Assembly: GCF_023283485.1 (NCBI RefSeq)
Contig: NZ_JAKILU010000002.1
Span: forward strand, 186,001 to 250,000
Source of the DNA: Shewanella glacialipiscicola
Lineage (GTDB): Bacteria > Pseudomonadota > Gammaproteobacteria > Enterobacterales > Shewanellaceae
Reading direction: 5' to 3'
DNA length: 64,000 nt
Below, in pieces: positions 9,240-18,803 of this stretch. Every line of letters starts with the position of its first letter. The first letter of the stretch is position 1. The notes beneath the pieces were generated by a model. It ran no database searches. It was not told the DNA's origin and saw only the letters and a list, made by a program, of their open reading frames with translations. Made by a program: the position numbers and the translations under genes.

Positions 9240-10457
9240 TTAATTGGCTAACTCAATTTTAGTAAAGTCGATTTTGTTCTCTTTGGGCGAGCGCTCAATC
9301 CCACTCACAGTTTGTAATTGTTTCATCACAATGTAGCCAAAACAGCTAAAGATCAGTCCAAGCGAAACAGCCCCCACCCACTGGATCTCAAGAAAATCTA
9401 ATTTAAAGAGTAAAGTTAAGCTGCACAGTAGTACTAAATTAAAGCTCATATATTTCAGCTTACCAAAACGTTCAATCGTTAGATTTAGGTTATCGGTATA
9501 AAGGCGAATAAGTGAGTCTAATGAATTAATTACAAAGGTCACGCCAACGATCACCATCGCCAGATTATAGAAACCGGAGGTATCTAAGCCATTGGCGCTG
9601 TAGTAATAAAGTACCGTAAACCAAATCGCAATAGGGATAGAGGGAAACACCATCATGGCCAACAACACTTGGTAGGTTTTCATCCCGCCGACAAAGCGCG
9701 AGGTAAATTGACCGATCATAATGCTCCAAGCAAACCACCAAAATAGATAAAACTCATGGTAGTCGTTGATGGGTAATACAAATTGTTGGATGTTGCCGAA
9801 GTAATCTCCTAGCAAGGCAAAGGTGGTAAAAAACTCACCGACACTCGAATCCGCCGATAAAAATGCACTGGCCCACAACATAGTTATCAAACCTAAAAAC
9901 AACCAAGTACTCGTTAAACTCAAAATACGTACATAACGTATGCTGGTACTGGAATATATCGCGGCAGCAATCACTATAAATACGATTAAGTAAAAGCTGC
10001 TAACAATCGTTTTACCATCCCCTAACTCAGGTAAGTACCAAGGTAAATTGCTCAATAATAAATAGGCCGTAAAAGCACAAGTACCAATAATCACAATATT
10101 ATTAATGAGTTTTATCAAAGGTATCTCAAAATACTTAACCCTGGGTTCGATCACGCAAAAATAGAAACAGGTTAAAAAGTAAAAACCCCAAATCAAAAAG
10201 GCCCAAAAGCCAAACTCAAGCGCCAATGGATTGGTAAAGCCGTATTCAGGGCTCGCCGCCACATTAGCATAACCGGCAAACTCGGTCAGCGGGAACATGA
10301 TTAAGCCGACATCAAGGCCTGAGGTAAATAGAATCGCGATAAAGGTGAATGTACGCACAGGCGTCACGCCGATACAGCGGATATTACCCCAACGATAAAT
10401 CACAAACGCGATGGCCGTAAAAGTGAACAGTATTCCTGCAGATAATAACCAGGTCAT
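9240..10457 (-). CDS. BCCT family (choline/betaine-type) transporter
   Basis: About 405 residues from the ATG at 10457, which has GGAG eight bases upstream. A GTG at 10466 is the alternative. It has about ten to twelve hydrophobic segments and the Trp-rich BCCT signature region in FYLFWWFAWSIMIGQFTSRFVGG-like form (about residues 240-262), where quaternary ammonium substrates bind by cation-pi contacts. It is clearly shorter than the usual 500-650 residues of BCCT carriers and lacks a long charged C-terminal osmosensing tail. It sits next to the betIBA genes on the same strand, so choline or betaine uptake is the likely role. The stop overlaps the porin ORF, implying one mRNA. The family assignment rests on few motifs. 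Confidence 0.72.
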   Translation of the reverse strand: MTWLLSAGILFTFTAIAFVIYRWGNIRCIGVTPVRTFTFIAILFTSGLDVGLIMFPLTEFAGYANVAASPEYGFTNPLALEFGFWAFLIWGFYFLTCFYFCVIEPRVKYFEIPLIKLINNIVIIGTCAFTAYLLLSNLPWYLPELGDGKTIVSSFYLIVFIVIAAAIYSSTSIRYVRILSLTSTWLFLGLITMLWASAFLSADSSVGEFFTTFALLGDYFGNIQQFVLPINDYHEFYLFWWFAWSIMIGQFTSRFVGGMKTYQVLLAMMVFPSIPIAIWFTVLYYYSANGLDTSGFYNLAMVIVGVTFVINSLDSLIRLYTDNLNLTIERFGKLKYMSFNLVLLCSLTLLFKLDFLEIQWVGAVSLGLIFSCFGYIVMKQLQTVSGIERSPKENKIDFTKIELAN

Positions 10458-10736
10458 AGGGTGCACTCCGGCCCAGTCGATACTGGGTATAAATAGGCAT
10501 GAGGATATGAATCCATAAAATGTAACTCCATGTTTTTATTTAACAATAAAAACTGAACCATTTTTAAAGGCAGTAATTTGCCCTCAAGCCTTAAATATCG
10601 CTACTTAAAAAACGCTCTGCGATAGTTAAACCCTGATAGATGTTCAGTCGTGAAAGTGATCATATGCAGAGCAACTGCGGGTTGACCGCCCCTTTCGATA
10701 ACGTGACTCATTAAAGCCACTTTTAAATGCAAGACT
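10458..10736 (-). promoter_or_regulatory. Leader and promoter region of the BCCT-porin unit
   Basis: About 280 bases between the betA terminator and the transporter start. A short hairpin CCCAGT-CGAT-ACTGGG (10472-10487) lies just upstream of the Shine-Dalgarno sequence. No copy of the TTGAACGTTCAA BetI-type palindrome is seen here, so BetI control of the transporter is not supported by the sequence. Confidence 0.4.
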
Positions 10737-10762
10737 CTAGTCCGCCATTAAGACGGACTAGC
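10737..10762 (-). terminator. Terminator of betIBA
   Basis: The perfect stem CTAGTCCG/CGGACTAG with a nine-base loop lies 20 bases past the betA stop. The T-run is weak, but the position fits the end of the bet operon. Confidence 0.65.
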
Positions 10763-10780
10763 GTTAAAATGAACCTATGC

Positions 10781-12466
10781 TTAATTTGTAGTAACGCTTC
10801 TTTGGGTGGTTTGCCAAGCATCAGCAACAATAACGGCACAGTCCACGGGCGCTAACATCTCGACGTCTAAAATCATATCCGCAGCACGCTCGGCTAACAT
10901 GATGGTCGGCGCGTTCAAATTACCATTAGGAATGGTCGGAAAAATCGAAGAGTCCACCACACGTAACCCCTGTAAACCATGTACGCGGGTTTGCGGGTCA
11001 ACCACAGCCATCGCATCTGTGCCCATCTTGCACGAGCAAGAAGGATGGTATGCACTTTCAACCGATTGGCGCACAAAGGCATCGATTTGTGCATCGGTTT
11101 GTATTTGCGTTCCGGGCTGAATTTCTTCCCCTCGATACTCATCAAATGGTACTTGATTAATGATCTCGCGGGTTAAGCGCACGCAGGCTCTAAAGCCTTC
11201 AATATCATCAGGGTGTTGTAAATAATTGAATTGAATTTTTGGCGCAACCTTAGGGTCAGCCGACACTAACGTAACAGCACCACGGCTTTTAGGTTTGTTA
11301 TGGCCTACATGTACCTGAAAGCCATGGCCCGCAAAGGCTTCTTTGCCATCGTAGCGCATAGCTGCAGGTAAAAAGTGATATTGCAAATCTGGCCACTCAA
11401 GGCCTGCTTTTGAACGAATAAAACCACAGGACTCAAAGTGATTGGTCGCGCCTAATCCAGATTTGTCTAATATCCAGCGAGCCCCAATTAAGCCTTTACT
11501 AAGTGGATCTAACTTGCCATTAAGAGAGATAGGTTTAAGGCATTTGAATTGAAAATAAAACTCTAAATGATCCTGTAAATTCTGACCGACACCGGGTAAT
11601 GCATGCTGTAACTCAACCCCTGCATCAGCCAATATTTTGGGATCGCCAATACCCGATAATTGCAGTAAATGCGGCGAACCTATGGAACCTGCCGCTAAAA
11701 TCACTTCTTTATTACAGCGTATGTCTTCAATGCTACCTTTGTGTTCTATGCGAACGCCAACGGCCGTTTGTCCTTCCAATAACACCTTATGCACTAAAGC
11801 GTGAGTCACAACCGTGAGGTTACGTCTGGCCATTGCTGGACGTAAATAAGCATTAGCTGTTGACCAGCGCACGCCTTTTTTGACTGTCATATGCATAGGG
11901 CCAAAACCCTCTTGCTGCGCCGCATTATAATCGGTAGTCGACAAATACCCCGCCGCAATGCCCGCATCGATAAAGGCTTGATATAACGGATTTTGCATCT
12001 GATTACCGTTATTAACCCCTAATGGTCCAGACTCGCCGCGGTACTCATCACCACCAAAGGCCCATGTTTCTGCCTTTTTAAAGTAGGGTAAGCAATGACT
12101 GTAATCCCAATCTGTAGCCCCTTGTGCCTGCCACTCATCAAAATCTCGAGCATGACCGCGGACATACACCATACCGTTAATTGATGATGAACCGCCAAGT
12201 ACCTTGCCACGCGGACAATGCATCTTGCGGTTATCTAAATGCGGCTCAGGCTGCGTTTCAAACTGCCAAGCATATTTAGGGCTATTCATTGGGATTGATA
12301 ACGCCGTCGGCATTTGAATAAAAATACTCTTATCGCTGCCACCAGTTTCTAATAACAACACTTCGTTTTTAGGATCCTTTGACAAGCGATTAGCCAGTAC
12401 ACAACCAGCAGAACCGGCGCCGACTATGATGTAGTTATAATATCTTTGTGGTATTGATGCAGCCAA
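10781..12466 (-). CDS. betA: Choline dehydrogenase (GMC oxidoreductase)
   Basis: A 561-residue FAD-dependent GMC oxidoreductase that oxidises choline to betaine aldehyde at the membrane. It shows the N-terminal FAD-binding [18 protein letters not shown], then [18 protein letters not shown] (GMC signature 1), [15 protein letters not shown] (signature 2) and the C-terminal catalytic region [12 protein letters not shown] with the active-site His, followed by [17 protein letters not shown]. The start is a TTG at 12466, preceded by AAGGAG at correct spacing, and no ATG gives a complete FAD motif. It follows betB by 10 bases, giving the order betI-betB-betA as in enterobacteria. The C-terminus is about 10-20 residues longer than usual and unremarkable. 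Confidence 0.95.
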   Translation of the reverse strand: MAASIPQRYYNYIIVGAGSAGCVLANRLSKDPKNEVLLLETGGSDKSIFIQMPTALSIPMNSPKYAWQFETQPEPHLDNRKMHCPRGKVLGGSSSINGMVYVRGHARDFDEWQAQGATDWDYSHCLPYFKKAETWAFGGDEYRGESGPLGVNNGNQMQNPLYQAFIDAGIAAGYLSTTDYNAAQQEGFGPMHMTVKKGVRWSTANAYLRPAMARRNLTVVTHALVHKVLLEGQTAVGVRIEHKGSIEDIRCNKEVILAAGSIGSPHLLQLSGIGDPKILADAGVELQHALPGVGQNLQDHLEFYFQFKCLKPISLNGKLDPLSKGLIGARWILDKSGLGATNHFESCGFIRSKAGLEWPDLQYHFLPAAMRYDGKEAFAGHGFQVHVGHNKPKSRGAVTLVSADPKVAPKIQFNYLQHPDDIEGFRACVRLTREIINQVPFDEYRGEEIQPGTQIQTDAQIDAFVRQSVESAYHPSCSCKMGTDAMAVVDPQTRVHGLQGLRVVDSSIFPTIPNGNLNAPTIMLAERAADMILDVEMLAPVDCAVIVADAWQTTQRSVTTN

Positions 12467-12476
12467 AATAGACTCC

Positions 12477-13940
12477 TTAAAATGGGCTTTCTAAGGGCTG
12501 TAGACCCACATAAACGGCTTTAACTTGTGTGTAATGCTTGAGTGTCTCGCTACCGTTTTCTCGGCCAATACCCGACAACTTATATCCCCCAACCGGCATT
12601 TCTGCAGGTGAAGCACCGTAAGCATTAATCCAGCAAATTCCGGCTTGTAGCTGATGGATAACTCGGTGAGCACGGCTGATATCTTGGGTAAATACTCCAG
12701 CAGCTAAGCCCATGGCAGTATTATTTGCCCGAGCAATCACTTCGGTTTCATCTTTAAAGGTGAGCACCGACATCACAGGGCCAAATATTTCTTCTTGGCA
12801 GATGCGCATGTCATCGGTGCAATTAGTGAAGATGGTCGGGGCAACAAAGTAGCCGTTAGGCGCATTATCCGGCGTTAACGCCGTGCCACCGGTAAGTAAT
12901 GTTGCGCCGTCGTCGATACCTTGCTGAATATAATCGAGTACTTTTTGTTGGTGATCTTTAGAAATCAACGCGCCAAAGTTAGTCTCAGGTGACATAGGAT
13001 CGCCCACCACAATATTGGCTTGGGTACGCGCGAGCAGTTTTTCAATAAAACTAGGATAAACCGACTCATGGACAAAAACCCGCGTCCCGTTTGTACAGAC
13101 TTCACCTTGGGTATAGAAGTTACCGAGCATGGCACCTGAAACGGCATTATCGATATCCGCATCATCAAACACGATAAGCGGCGATTTACCGCCAAGTTCC
13201 ATCGTCACGCCTTTAAGCGAACTTGCCGCCGCTGCCATGACTTTTTTGCCCGTTCCGACCTCCCCCGTAAAAGACACTTTGGCAATATCAGGATGACCAG
13301 TTAACCAAGCGCCAACCTTGCCATCACCCATCACAACGTTAAATACGCCATCGGGCAAACCCGCTTCGCTAAAGAGTTGCGCTAATTTCAAGGCGCCAAG
13401 CGGCGTTTCTTCTGAAGGTTTAAAAATCATCACATTACCGCTAGCCAATGCAGGTGCGGCTTTCCAACAAGCGATTTGTAATGGGTAATTCCACGCACCA
13501 ATTCCAGCACAAATACCTAAAGGCTCACGGCGGGTGTAATAAAAATCCCCACCGACTTGCTGCTGCGAACCTTCTAACCCCGGTGCAATATGAGCAAAAA
13601 ACTCAATGGCGTCAGCACCTGTGACCACATCAACCACTGAGGCTTCTTGCCAAGGTTTACCTGTGTCACGCACTTCTATTGTTGCAAGTTCATCGTTACG
13701 AGCACGTAACAGCGCGACCGCATTTAACAGAATACGGCTGCGTTCGGTGGCGCTCATAGCTGACCAAATCGTAAAACCTTTTTTGGCGCTGTCGATGGCA
13801 GCTAACTGAATCTTCTCATCAGCTACTTGCACTTGGTACGCCACTTGCCCCGTGGCAGGATTGACGACATCAAAAGTCTCGCCGCTATCGTTAGCGAGCA
13901 GTTGACCTGCAATAAAGTTGTACTGTATTTCTACTGACAT
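12477..13940 (-). CDS. betB: Betaine aldehyde dehydrogenase
   Basis: A 487-residue NAD(P)-dependent aldehyde dehydrogenase that converts betaine aldehyde to glycine betaine, the osmoprotectant. Catalytic elements are visible: the general base Glu in [10 protein letters not shown], the nucleophile Cys in [13 protein letters not shown], the cofactor segment [14 protein letters not shown] and [13 protein letters not shown]. The start is taken as the ATG at 13940 ([12 protein letters not shown]), which overlaps the end of betI by 10 bases and suggests translational coupling. A longer in-frame start at 13988 would lie inside betI coding sequence. It is the middle gene of betIBA. Confidence 0.95.
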   Translation of the reverse strand: MSVEIQYNFIAGQLLANDSGETFDVVNPATGQVAYQVQVADEKIQLAAIDSAKKGFTIWSAMSATERSRILLNAVALLRARNDELATIEVRDTGKPWQEASVVDVVTGADAIEFFAHIAPGLEGSQQQVGGDFYYTRREPLGICAGIGAWNYPLQIACWKAAPALASGNVMIFKPSEETPLGALKLAQLFSEAGLPDGVFNVVMGDGKVGAWLTGHPDIAKVSFTGEVGTGKKVMAAAASSLKGVTMELGGKSPLIVFDDADIDNAVSGAMLGNFYTQGEVCTNGTRVFVHESVYPSFIEKLLARTQANIVVGDPMSPETNFGALISKDHQQKVLDYIQQGIDDGATLLTGGTALTPDNAPNGYFVAPTIFTNCTDDMRICQEEIFGPVMSVLTFKDETEVIARANNTAMGLAAGVFTQDISRAHRVIHQLQAGICWINAYGASPAEMPVGGYKLSGIGRENGSETLKHYTQVKAVYVGLQPLESPF

Positions 13941-14536
13941 GTATTGACTCCATACTGCTTTATCACATTGTGGATAAAGGTTTTGCATAATTTTTCGGCC
14001 TGAACAAAATCCAGTTCAGGGGTTTCACTTAAGGCACTGCGTAACCAAAATCCATCGATCATCGCCGCCGTTTGCTGCGCCGCCATCAGGGCAAATGTCT
14101 TAGGCAACACTTGTTGAAAGGAAAAATATAAGTTGCTGTATAAGCGGCGACTATTAATATTCTGCAAACGGGCTAACTGGGGGTCGTGGACGGCCTGAGC
14201 CCAAAAGCTCAGCCAAGTGTGAGTGACATTTCGCGAGCGCTGCAACTCGGTGAAATTCGCTTCAACTATCATCATTAAACGCTCTATTGGCGCCAGCACT
14301 TGTCCTTGGATTCGATTGAGTAACGCCTGTTTTAACTGTTCGAGTAAATGACGTAGCGTTGCTTGGATTAAGCCCTGTTTACCACTGAAGTAATGACTGA
14401 TTATCCCAGAGGACATTCCCGCCAACTGACTAATACTATTAATAGTGGTGTGCTGTAACCCATGCTGGGCAACAGACACTAAAGTCGCGTCAATAAGCTG
14501 CTGTCTACGTATCGACTTTACTGGGCTTTTAGGCAT
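13931..14536 (-). CDS. betI: TetR-type repressor BetI
   Basis: A 201-residue TetR-family protein with an N-terminal helix-turn-helix ([47 protein letters not shown] in outline, residues 10-55) and a C-terminal ligand domain containing [18 protein letters not shown], which closely resembles BetI. BetI represses the bet genes and is released by choline. It is the first gene of betI-betB-betA and its stop lies inside the start region of betB. A perfect palindrome 45 bases upstream is the probable autoregulatory operator. Confidence 0.93.
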   Translation of the reverse strand: MPKSPVKSIRRQQLIDATLVSVAQHGLQHTTINSISQLAGMSSGIISHYFSGKQGLIQATLRHLLEQLKQALLNRIQGQVLAPIERLMMIVEANFTELQRSRNVTHTWLSFWAQAVHDPQLARLQNINSRRLYSNLYFSFQQVLPKTFALMAAQQTAAMIDGFWLRSALSETPELDFVQAEKLCKTFIHNVIKQYGVNTCQ

Positions 14537-14580
14537 AAATACTCAAAAAATGGTCATACTCGCAATGTTATAAACGACGT

Positions 14581-14598
14581 TAATTGAACGTTCAATTA
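14581..14598. promoter_or_regulatory. Probable BetI operator
   Basis: A perfect 18-base palindrome, TAATTGAACGTTCAATTA, sits 45 bases upstream of the betI start. The TTGAACGTTCAA core fits what is known of BetI sites. It should mediate choline-relieved repression of betIBA. Confidence 0.8.
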
Positions 14599-15120
14599 AC
14601 AACTATAATAATGATTAGTGATGTAACTATCAACATAAAGCATCGCACTAGACAACCTCATTACTTAATGATTGCAAGAATAAATCGGCTAGAGTTTACA
14701 GATAAAATCCAATTTATCAATAAGTTAAGTTTAATTAAACAATAATGAATTACGAATCAATTAAAATTAGATATCTAACCAATTTATCGGTTTTCATACT
14801 GTGAAAATCAAATAAACTGCGCTTAGCTAGCTTAAATTTAACAATTAAGCGGCAAAATAGAGAATAAAAAACACTCGTGGAAAACACTTAAAAGGAGGGA
14901 TTAAGGCTTGCTAGAGTCGAGCAGAAAAATCATCGCGTATATCAAGACTTATACTCGTTATAAAAGCCCATAATTTCGTTACCAAGTTCCAACTTTAGTG
15001 GGAAATTACCCCCAAAGAAGTAGTGAACTCGATCAGGCTCACACTTTTATCACTTCTTAATTGGTAGCTTGGTTACCAGAACAGAAAGCAACTTTATATA
15101 ACAACTAACTAGGTGGATTT
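14599..15120. other. Intergenic region between betI and the alcohol dehydrogenase gene
   Basis: An AT-rich 520-base gap holding the divergent promoters. In the last 110 bases AAGAAGT-GTGA (from 15013) can pair with TCACTTCTT (to 15058) to fold the dehydrogenase leader. An AAGGAGGG at about 14890 has no start codon at proper distance. No gene seen. Confidence 0.4.
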
Positions 15121-16269
15121 ATGGCTGCTAAATTTTTTATTCCGTCCGTTAACGTATTGGGTCAAGGCGCAGTGGACGAGGCTATCAGTGATATCAAAAC
15201 CTTAGGTTTTAAACATGCATTAATTGTGACAGACAAGCCTTTAGTCAAGATTGGCTTAGTCGGTGAAGTCGTCGAAAAGCTGGTTAAAAGTGGTATTACT
15301 TCAACCGTATTTGATGGTGTACAACCTAACCCAACCGTGACGAACGTTGAGGCGGGTTTAGCGCTGTTAAAAGCCAACAAGTGTGACTTTGTGATTTCCC
15401 TTGGCGGTGGCTCACCCCACGATTGCGCTAAAGGTATTGCCCTTGTTGCCACTAATGGCGGCAGCATTAAAGATTATGAAGGGTTAGATCAATCGACTAA
15501 ACCACAATTGCCTTTAGTGGCAATCAATACAACGGCTGGTACCGCCAGTGAAATGACACGTTTTTGTATTATTACTGACGAAGCCCGTCATATCAAAATG
15601 GCGATTGTCGATAAACACACCACACCTTTGCTCTCAGTTAACGATCCTGAGCTTATGCTGAAAAAACCTGCCGGTCTGACCGCTGCAACAGGTATGGATG
15701 CACTCACCCACGCAGTTGAAGCCTATGTGTCTACAGCAGCTAACCCGATCACTGACGCTTGCGCAATCAAGGCGATAGAATTAATTCAGGCTAACTTAAT
15801 AAACGCGGTCGACAATGGCCAAGACATCAATGCCCGCGAACAAATGGCTTATGCGCAATTTTTAGCGGGTATGGCATTTAACAATGCCAGCTTAGGTTAC
15901 GTACATGCTATGGCGCATCAGTTAGGTGGTTTCTACGATCTGCCCCATGGCGTCTGTAATGCCCTGCTATTACCCCATGTACAGCAATACAACGCGCAGG
16001 TCGTCCCTGCACGCTTAAAGGATATTGCCAAAGCGATGGGTGTGGATGTATCAAGCTTATCAGATGAGCAAGGCGCTGCTGCGGCAATCACTGCAATTAA
16101 AAAACTGTCGGTAGCGGTGAAGATCCCTGAGAACCTGACTTTATTAGGTGTAAAAGCTGAAGATATTCCGACACTTGCTGATAATGCTTTAAAGGATGCT
16201 TGCGGCTTCACTAACCCTAAACAAGCAACCCATGCGGAAATCTGTCAAATCTTCACTAACGCGCTGTAA
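15121..16269 (+). CDS. adhB: Iron-containing alcohol dehydrogenase
   Basis: A 382-residue group III (iron-activated) alcohol dehydrogenase, of the same type as YiaY, EutG and Zymomonas AdhB. The NAD-binding [16 protein letters not shown] segment, the [13 protein letters not shown] segment and the metal ligands are present: Asp and His in [11 protein letters not shown], His in [11 protein letters not shown] and His in [16 protein letters not shown]. It should interconvert ethanol or other short alcohols with aldehydes using NAD. AGGTGG precedes the ATG at good spacing. It is monocistronic, with a long leader upstream and a strong terminator downstream. Its position next to the betaine genes may be chance, and the physiological alcohol cannot be read from sequence. 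Confidence 0.92.
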   Translation: MAAKFFIPSVNVLGQGAVDEAISDIKTLGFKHALIVTDKPLVKIGLVGEVVEKLVKSGITSTVFDGVQPNPTVTNVEAGLALLKANKCDFVISLGGGSPHDCAKGIALVATNGGSIKDYEGLDQSTKPQLPLVAINTTAGTASEMTRFCIITDEARHIKMAIVDKHTTPLLSVNDPELMLKKPAGLTAATGMDALTHAVEAYVSTAANPITDACAIKAIELIQANLINAVDNGQDINAREQMAYAQFLAGMAFNNASLGYVHAMAHQLGGFYDLPHGVCNALLLPHVQQYNAQVVPARLKDIAKAMGVDVSSLSDEQGAAAAITAIKKLSVAVKIPENLTLLGVKAEDIPTLADNALKDACGFTNPKQATHAEICQIFTNAL

Positions 16270-16323
16270 TTTACACAACTCGTCATTTATATAAACGCGA
16301 CGTCATCTCCAGTGAATTCGTTT

Positions 16324-16361
16324 AAGCCTTCAATAACATAAGTATTATTGAAGGCTTTTTA
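16324..16361 (+). terminator. Terminator of the alcohol dehydrogenase gene
   Basis: The 13-base stem AAGCCTTCAATAA/TTATTGAAGGCTT is followed by a T-run, 55 bases past the stop. Confidence 0.9.
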
Positions 16362-16912
16362 TATTGCTAACCAAGATAAAAGCACACTCTGCGCCAACAA
16401 AAATACCAACAAAATTTAGCGATCCCACTCCTTATTGCTGACAAAACAGTCACAAACAAGCAAGTTAAGGGATAAATGCTCTGAACCTCAAATATTGTTC
16501 GCAAAAATGATATAAAAAACGTGATCTCTGTGGGTTACATATGATTTTAGATCCGATAAACTAAATCCAGTTCGCTTTTTCCCTGCAAAAGATGAAGCCA
16601 GCTGAGAGGCCCGTTCTAACGAATGGGCCTCTTTCCATTTAGCCTTTTGATCTCGCCTCTATTCAAAGCCCGCGCACCTTACTCAACACTCTTATTGTGT
16701 TCACGCGTTAATCCCCACGACCAATCGATTGTTGCTTTATTAATCAGTAATTCAGTAAAAACGAAACTTCATCTCAAACTGAGATCTAGCACATAGTTAT
16801 TAACATAAAACTCATGCTAAATAGCTCTATCACAAATGAAGTAAATGATTAATTTTTATGTAATAACAATACTGAACCATCAAAAAACATCAAAGGTAAA
16901 TAGAGTTAATTA
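16362..16912 (+). ncRNA. Intergenic region with an orphan terminator and possible small RNA
   Basis: No protein gene is seen in this 550-base gap, yet a good intrinsic terminator is present at 16605-16637 (AGAGGCCC/GGGCCTCT then a T-rich tail). The preceding gene already has its own terminator at 16324-16361, so a separate transcript ending near 16637 is implied. A seven-codon ORF (ATG at about 16540, MILDPIN) lies in the candidate transcript. The sRNA reading is inference. Confidence 0.35.
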
Positions 16913-16945
16913 ATGATTGACCGAATTCCAAAACGATGCCTATGA
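16913..16945 (+). CDS. Possible upstream ORF 1 (10 codons)
   Basis: ATG at 16913 opens a 10-codon ORF, MIDRIPKRCL, that ends inside the second small ORF. It has no clear Shine-Dalgarno sequence, so it is listed only as part of a nested arrangement upstream of the 121-residue gene. Confidence 0.2.
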   Translation: MIDRIPKRCL

Positions 16946-16983
16946 TGACAACAATATCCCCCGAAAAGGTAGGTACGCTATGA
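16936..16983 (+). CDS. Possible upstream ORF 2, coupled to the next gene
   Basis: A 15-codon ORF (MPMMTTISPEKVGTL) ends in CTATGA, so its TGA stop overlaps the ATG of the 121-residue gene by four bases. It also spans the AGGTAGG that serves that gene. This geometry would permit translational coupling. It may be chance. Confidence 0.3.
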   Translation: MPMMTTISPEKVGTL

Positions 16984-17345
16984 CTGCAATCACCCACGTA
17001 TATAACTACACTGTTAGATGTCCGCATTATAAAGATGCTGAAAATCCCGTAACTTGGTTAAATCATATTGAGATGAACCAATCCAGTGAGATCGCATTAA
17101 ATCGTATAACTAAATGGCACGAGATCTCTGGTGATAAATCTTTCGAAACCCATAATTTTGTCGTTCGCAAAGCTGAAAATGAAGATGCCTATTTTTCAAT
17201 GAAAAGCGACAGACTCAAAAATGATCGCCATGCACTAGCCACCTTTAAAATATTTTTAGACAATTGCTGTGACGATGCCGCTCCAGAAGAAATCATGCAG
17301 CACCTCATTGAAGACTACCAACAGCGTTTAGCTAAAATCGAATAA
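16980..17345 (+). CDS. Conserved-looking hypothetical protein
   Basis: A 121-residue soluble protein starting MTAITHVYNYTVRC at 16980, with AGGTAGG upstream. A longer reading would need a TTG at 16917 and has no support. It has no signal peptide or membrane segment. It is rich in charged and aromatic residues, with two His/Cys-containing patches (CPHYKD near residue 14 and NCCDDAAPEE near residue 100). I do not recognise the family. It is a single gene closed by a strong terminator. Two tiny ORFs overlap its start region. Confidence 0.7.
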   Translation: MTAITHVYNYTVRCPHYKDAENPVTWLNHIEMNQSSEIALNRITKWHEISGDKSFETHNFVVRKAENEDAYFSMKSDRLKNDRHALATFKIFLDNCCDDAAPEEIMQHLIEDYQQRLAKIE

Positions 17346-17372
17346 TCTTTGCAGTATTATTTAGCGACCTGA

Positions 17373-17407
17373 GACGCCAGTGCCGATAACGCCACTGGCG
17401 TTTTTAT
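17373..17407 (+). terminator. Terminator of the hypothetical gene
   Basis: The stem ACGCCAGTG/CCACTGGCGT is followed by TTTTATTT, 30 bases past the stop. Confidence 0.9.
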
Positions 17408-17617
17408 TTGCCACTGTGAGCAACTCGGCTCGGCATCAAGATGTCAAACTCGCCCTCATCAATATCAAATCGCACAAATCAAACTCCTACGTCAAGCGAG
17501 TTAATCAGTCTAATTATGTGATTAACGTAAAGATCTGTTAGGATCTGTTATATTATTGCGAGTTGTTATATTGACCATGAATAGGGTTACAAACTGAAAT
17601 TAAGGATTAACACCACA

Positions 17618-17824
17618 ATGAACAAAGCGACGCTCATTATTATTCCTTTATTACTGGCTACCTCTGCCTGTGCGGATTTAAAGGATGCGGGTCGTGCCAT
17701 CGGCACCACCACTAAAGAAGTCACCACAGAGATAGGCCACGCGACTCGAGATACCACCAAAGCCATAGGCCATGCCTCGCGAGATGCGGTGAAGTCGGTA
17801 AAAGAAGATTTAACTACAGACTAG
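17618..17824 (+). CDS. Small lipoprotein with an 11-residue repeat
   Basis: A 68-residue predicted lipoprotein. The hydrophobic signal ends in LLATSAC, giving Cys18 as lipid site. The mature part divides into four consecutive 11-residue units beginning DLKDAGRAIGT, TTKEVTTEIGH, ATRDTTKAIGH and ASRDAVKSVKE. Such 11-mer periodicity with alternating Lys/Asp and Ala/Ile/Val predicts a long amphipathic helix, as in Lpp-like or LEA-like proteins. Entericidin-type small lipoproteins are an alternative comparison. AAGGA lies upstream of the start. It is a lone gene and its role is unknown, with envelope association being the only safe statement. Confidence 0.75.
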   Translation: MNKATLIIIPLLLATSACADLKDAGRAIGTTTKEVTTEIGHATRDTTKAIGHASRDAVKSVKEDLTTD

Positions 17825-17927
17825 GCCACAACCACTGTGCATTGTGGTTTCAAATAATCACTCAGCACAGTGGCGCAAGGTCACAGTGCTTGATAACGGT
17901 GATGGCACCTGCCACGCTAAAGCTAAC

Positions 17928-18296
17928 TTAAGCCGCATTCGCCCTAATACCATGTGGCACTGGTAATCCTTGGGCATTCACATGTACAAACACCATCTTA
18001 TCAATACTGACCACCGGCGCTTGAGTCATTTTATTACGCACATAACAACTCACTGCAATGGAACTATGGCCGAGACTAACCAGTGCTAACCCAAACTCAA
18101 TCACATCACCTTGATGTGCTGGGGTCATAAAGTTAATCTCTGAAATCAATTTAGTCACATGGCTGGTACTCTTCATCTGACAGGCGGCAAAAATGGCGGC
18201 TTCCTCATCTATCCAACTAAGCAGTTGGCCGCCAAAGAGTGTATTTGCTGGATTCAAATGTTCAGGTTTAACTAAACGACGACTGTAATACTTCAT
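17928..18296 (-). CDS. Acyl-CoA thioesterase, YciA-like hotdog fold
   Basis: A 122-residue hotdog-fold protein. The N-terminal RRLVKPEHLNPANTLFGGQLLSWIDEEAAIFA matches the active-site loop and hotdog helix of the YciA/BFIT type acyl-CoA thioesterases, with the conserved Asn, GG and catalytic Asp/Glu. EINFMTPAHQGDVIEFG forms the second signature. It should hydrolyse acyl-CoA esters in the cytoplasm. At 122 residues it is slightly shorter than YciA. It is a lone gene, and its 3' side faces the small lipoprotein gene. The substrate chain length cannot be told. Confidence 0.88.
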   Translation of the reverse strand: MKYYSRRLVKPEHLNPANTLFGGQLLSWIDEEAAIFAACQMKSTSHVTKLISEINFMTPAHQGDVIEFGLALVSLGHSSIAVSCYVRNKMTQAPVVSIDKMVFVHVNAQGLPVPHGIRANAA

Positions 18297-18803
18297 GGCT
18301 AAGGCCTCATTGTGAATGCGACTAATCCGCTATAACTTCCCACATTATTTAGAGCATTTTTCAGGCCAGAACCAATAGCCATTAAATAACAATGCGATAG
18401 CAATAAGCTACTGTAAAATAATCTGATTACTCCACCAAACCGCACCATATTAATCAGCGCGATGGTAAATGAATAAGCAAAAAAATAGCGACTCATAGAG
18501 TCGCCAAGCTAAGGCAAGCAAAAACTTACTGGGTAGGAAGTTAAGTCACAAGAATTGACTTAAAAATCCGTGCTGAACATGTAGGTGAACGGCACGAAGA
18601 TAACGGCTGCAAAGCAGCTAACACAGGTTTACAGGTAACACTCTTTCACTAACCCGAGATTAAAGTAACAAAGCCGGTAACTCATCACAGCCCGTCTTGC
18701 ACTTTATGTCGAGCCTCATACCACGCCTCACCACAAGCATCTGGGTAAGGCGTATCAAAGATGAAACACAATCACTATGTTTCATCCTCAATGCTCTCAC
18801 AAC
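18297..18803. other. Intergenic region with a hairpin downstream of aceA
   Basis: A 507-base gap. The perfect nine-base stem GATGAAACA/TGTTTCATC (18760-18786) lies 20 bases past the aceA stop and is the likely end signal or stabiliser of the aceBA mRNA, though it lacks a T-run. A 65-codon minus ORF at 18299-18496 is judged spurious. Confidence 0.45.

Noticed and set aside
18299..18496. A 65-codon minus-strand ORF upstream of the thioesterase gene
   Set aside because: No Shine-Dalgarno sequence, odd composition (poly-Leu/Ser), and it ends three bases before the thioesterase start; no family recognised.
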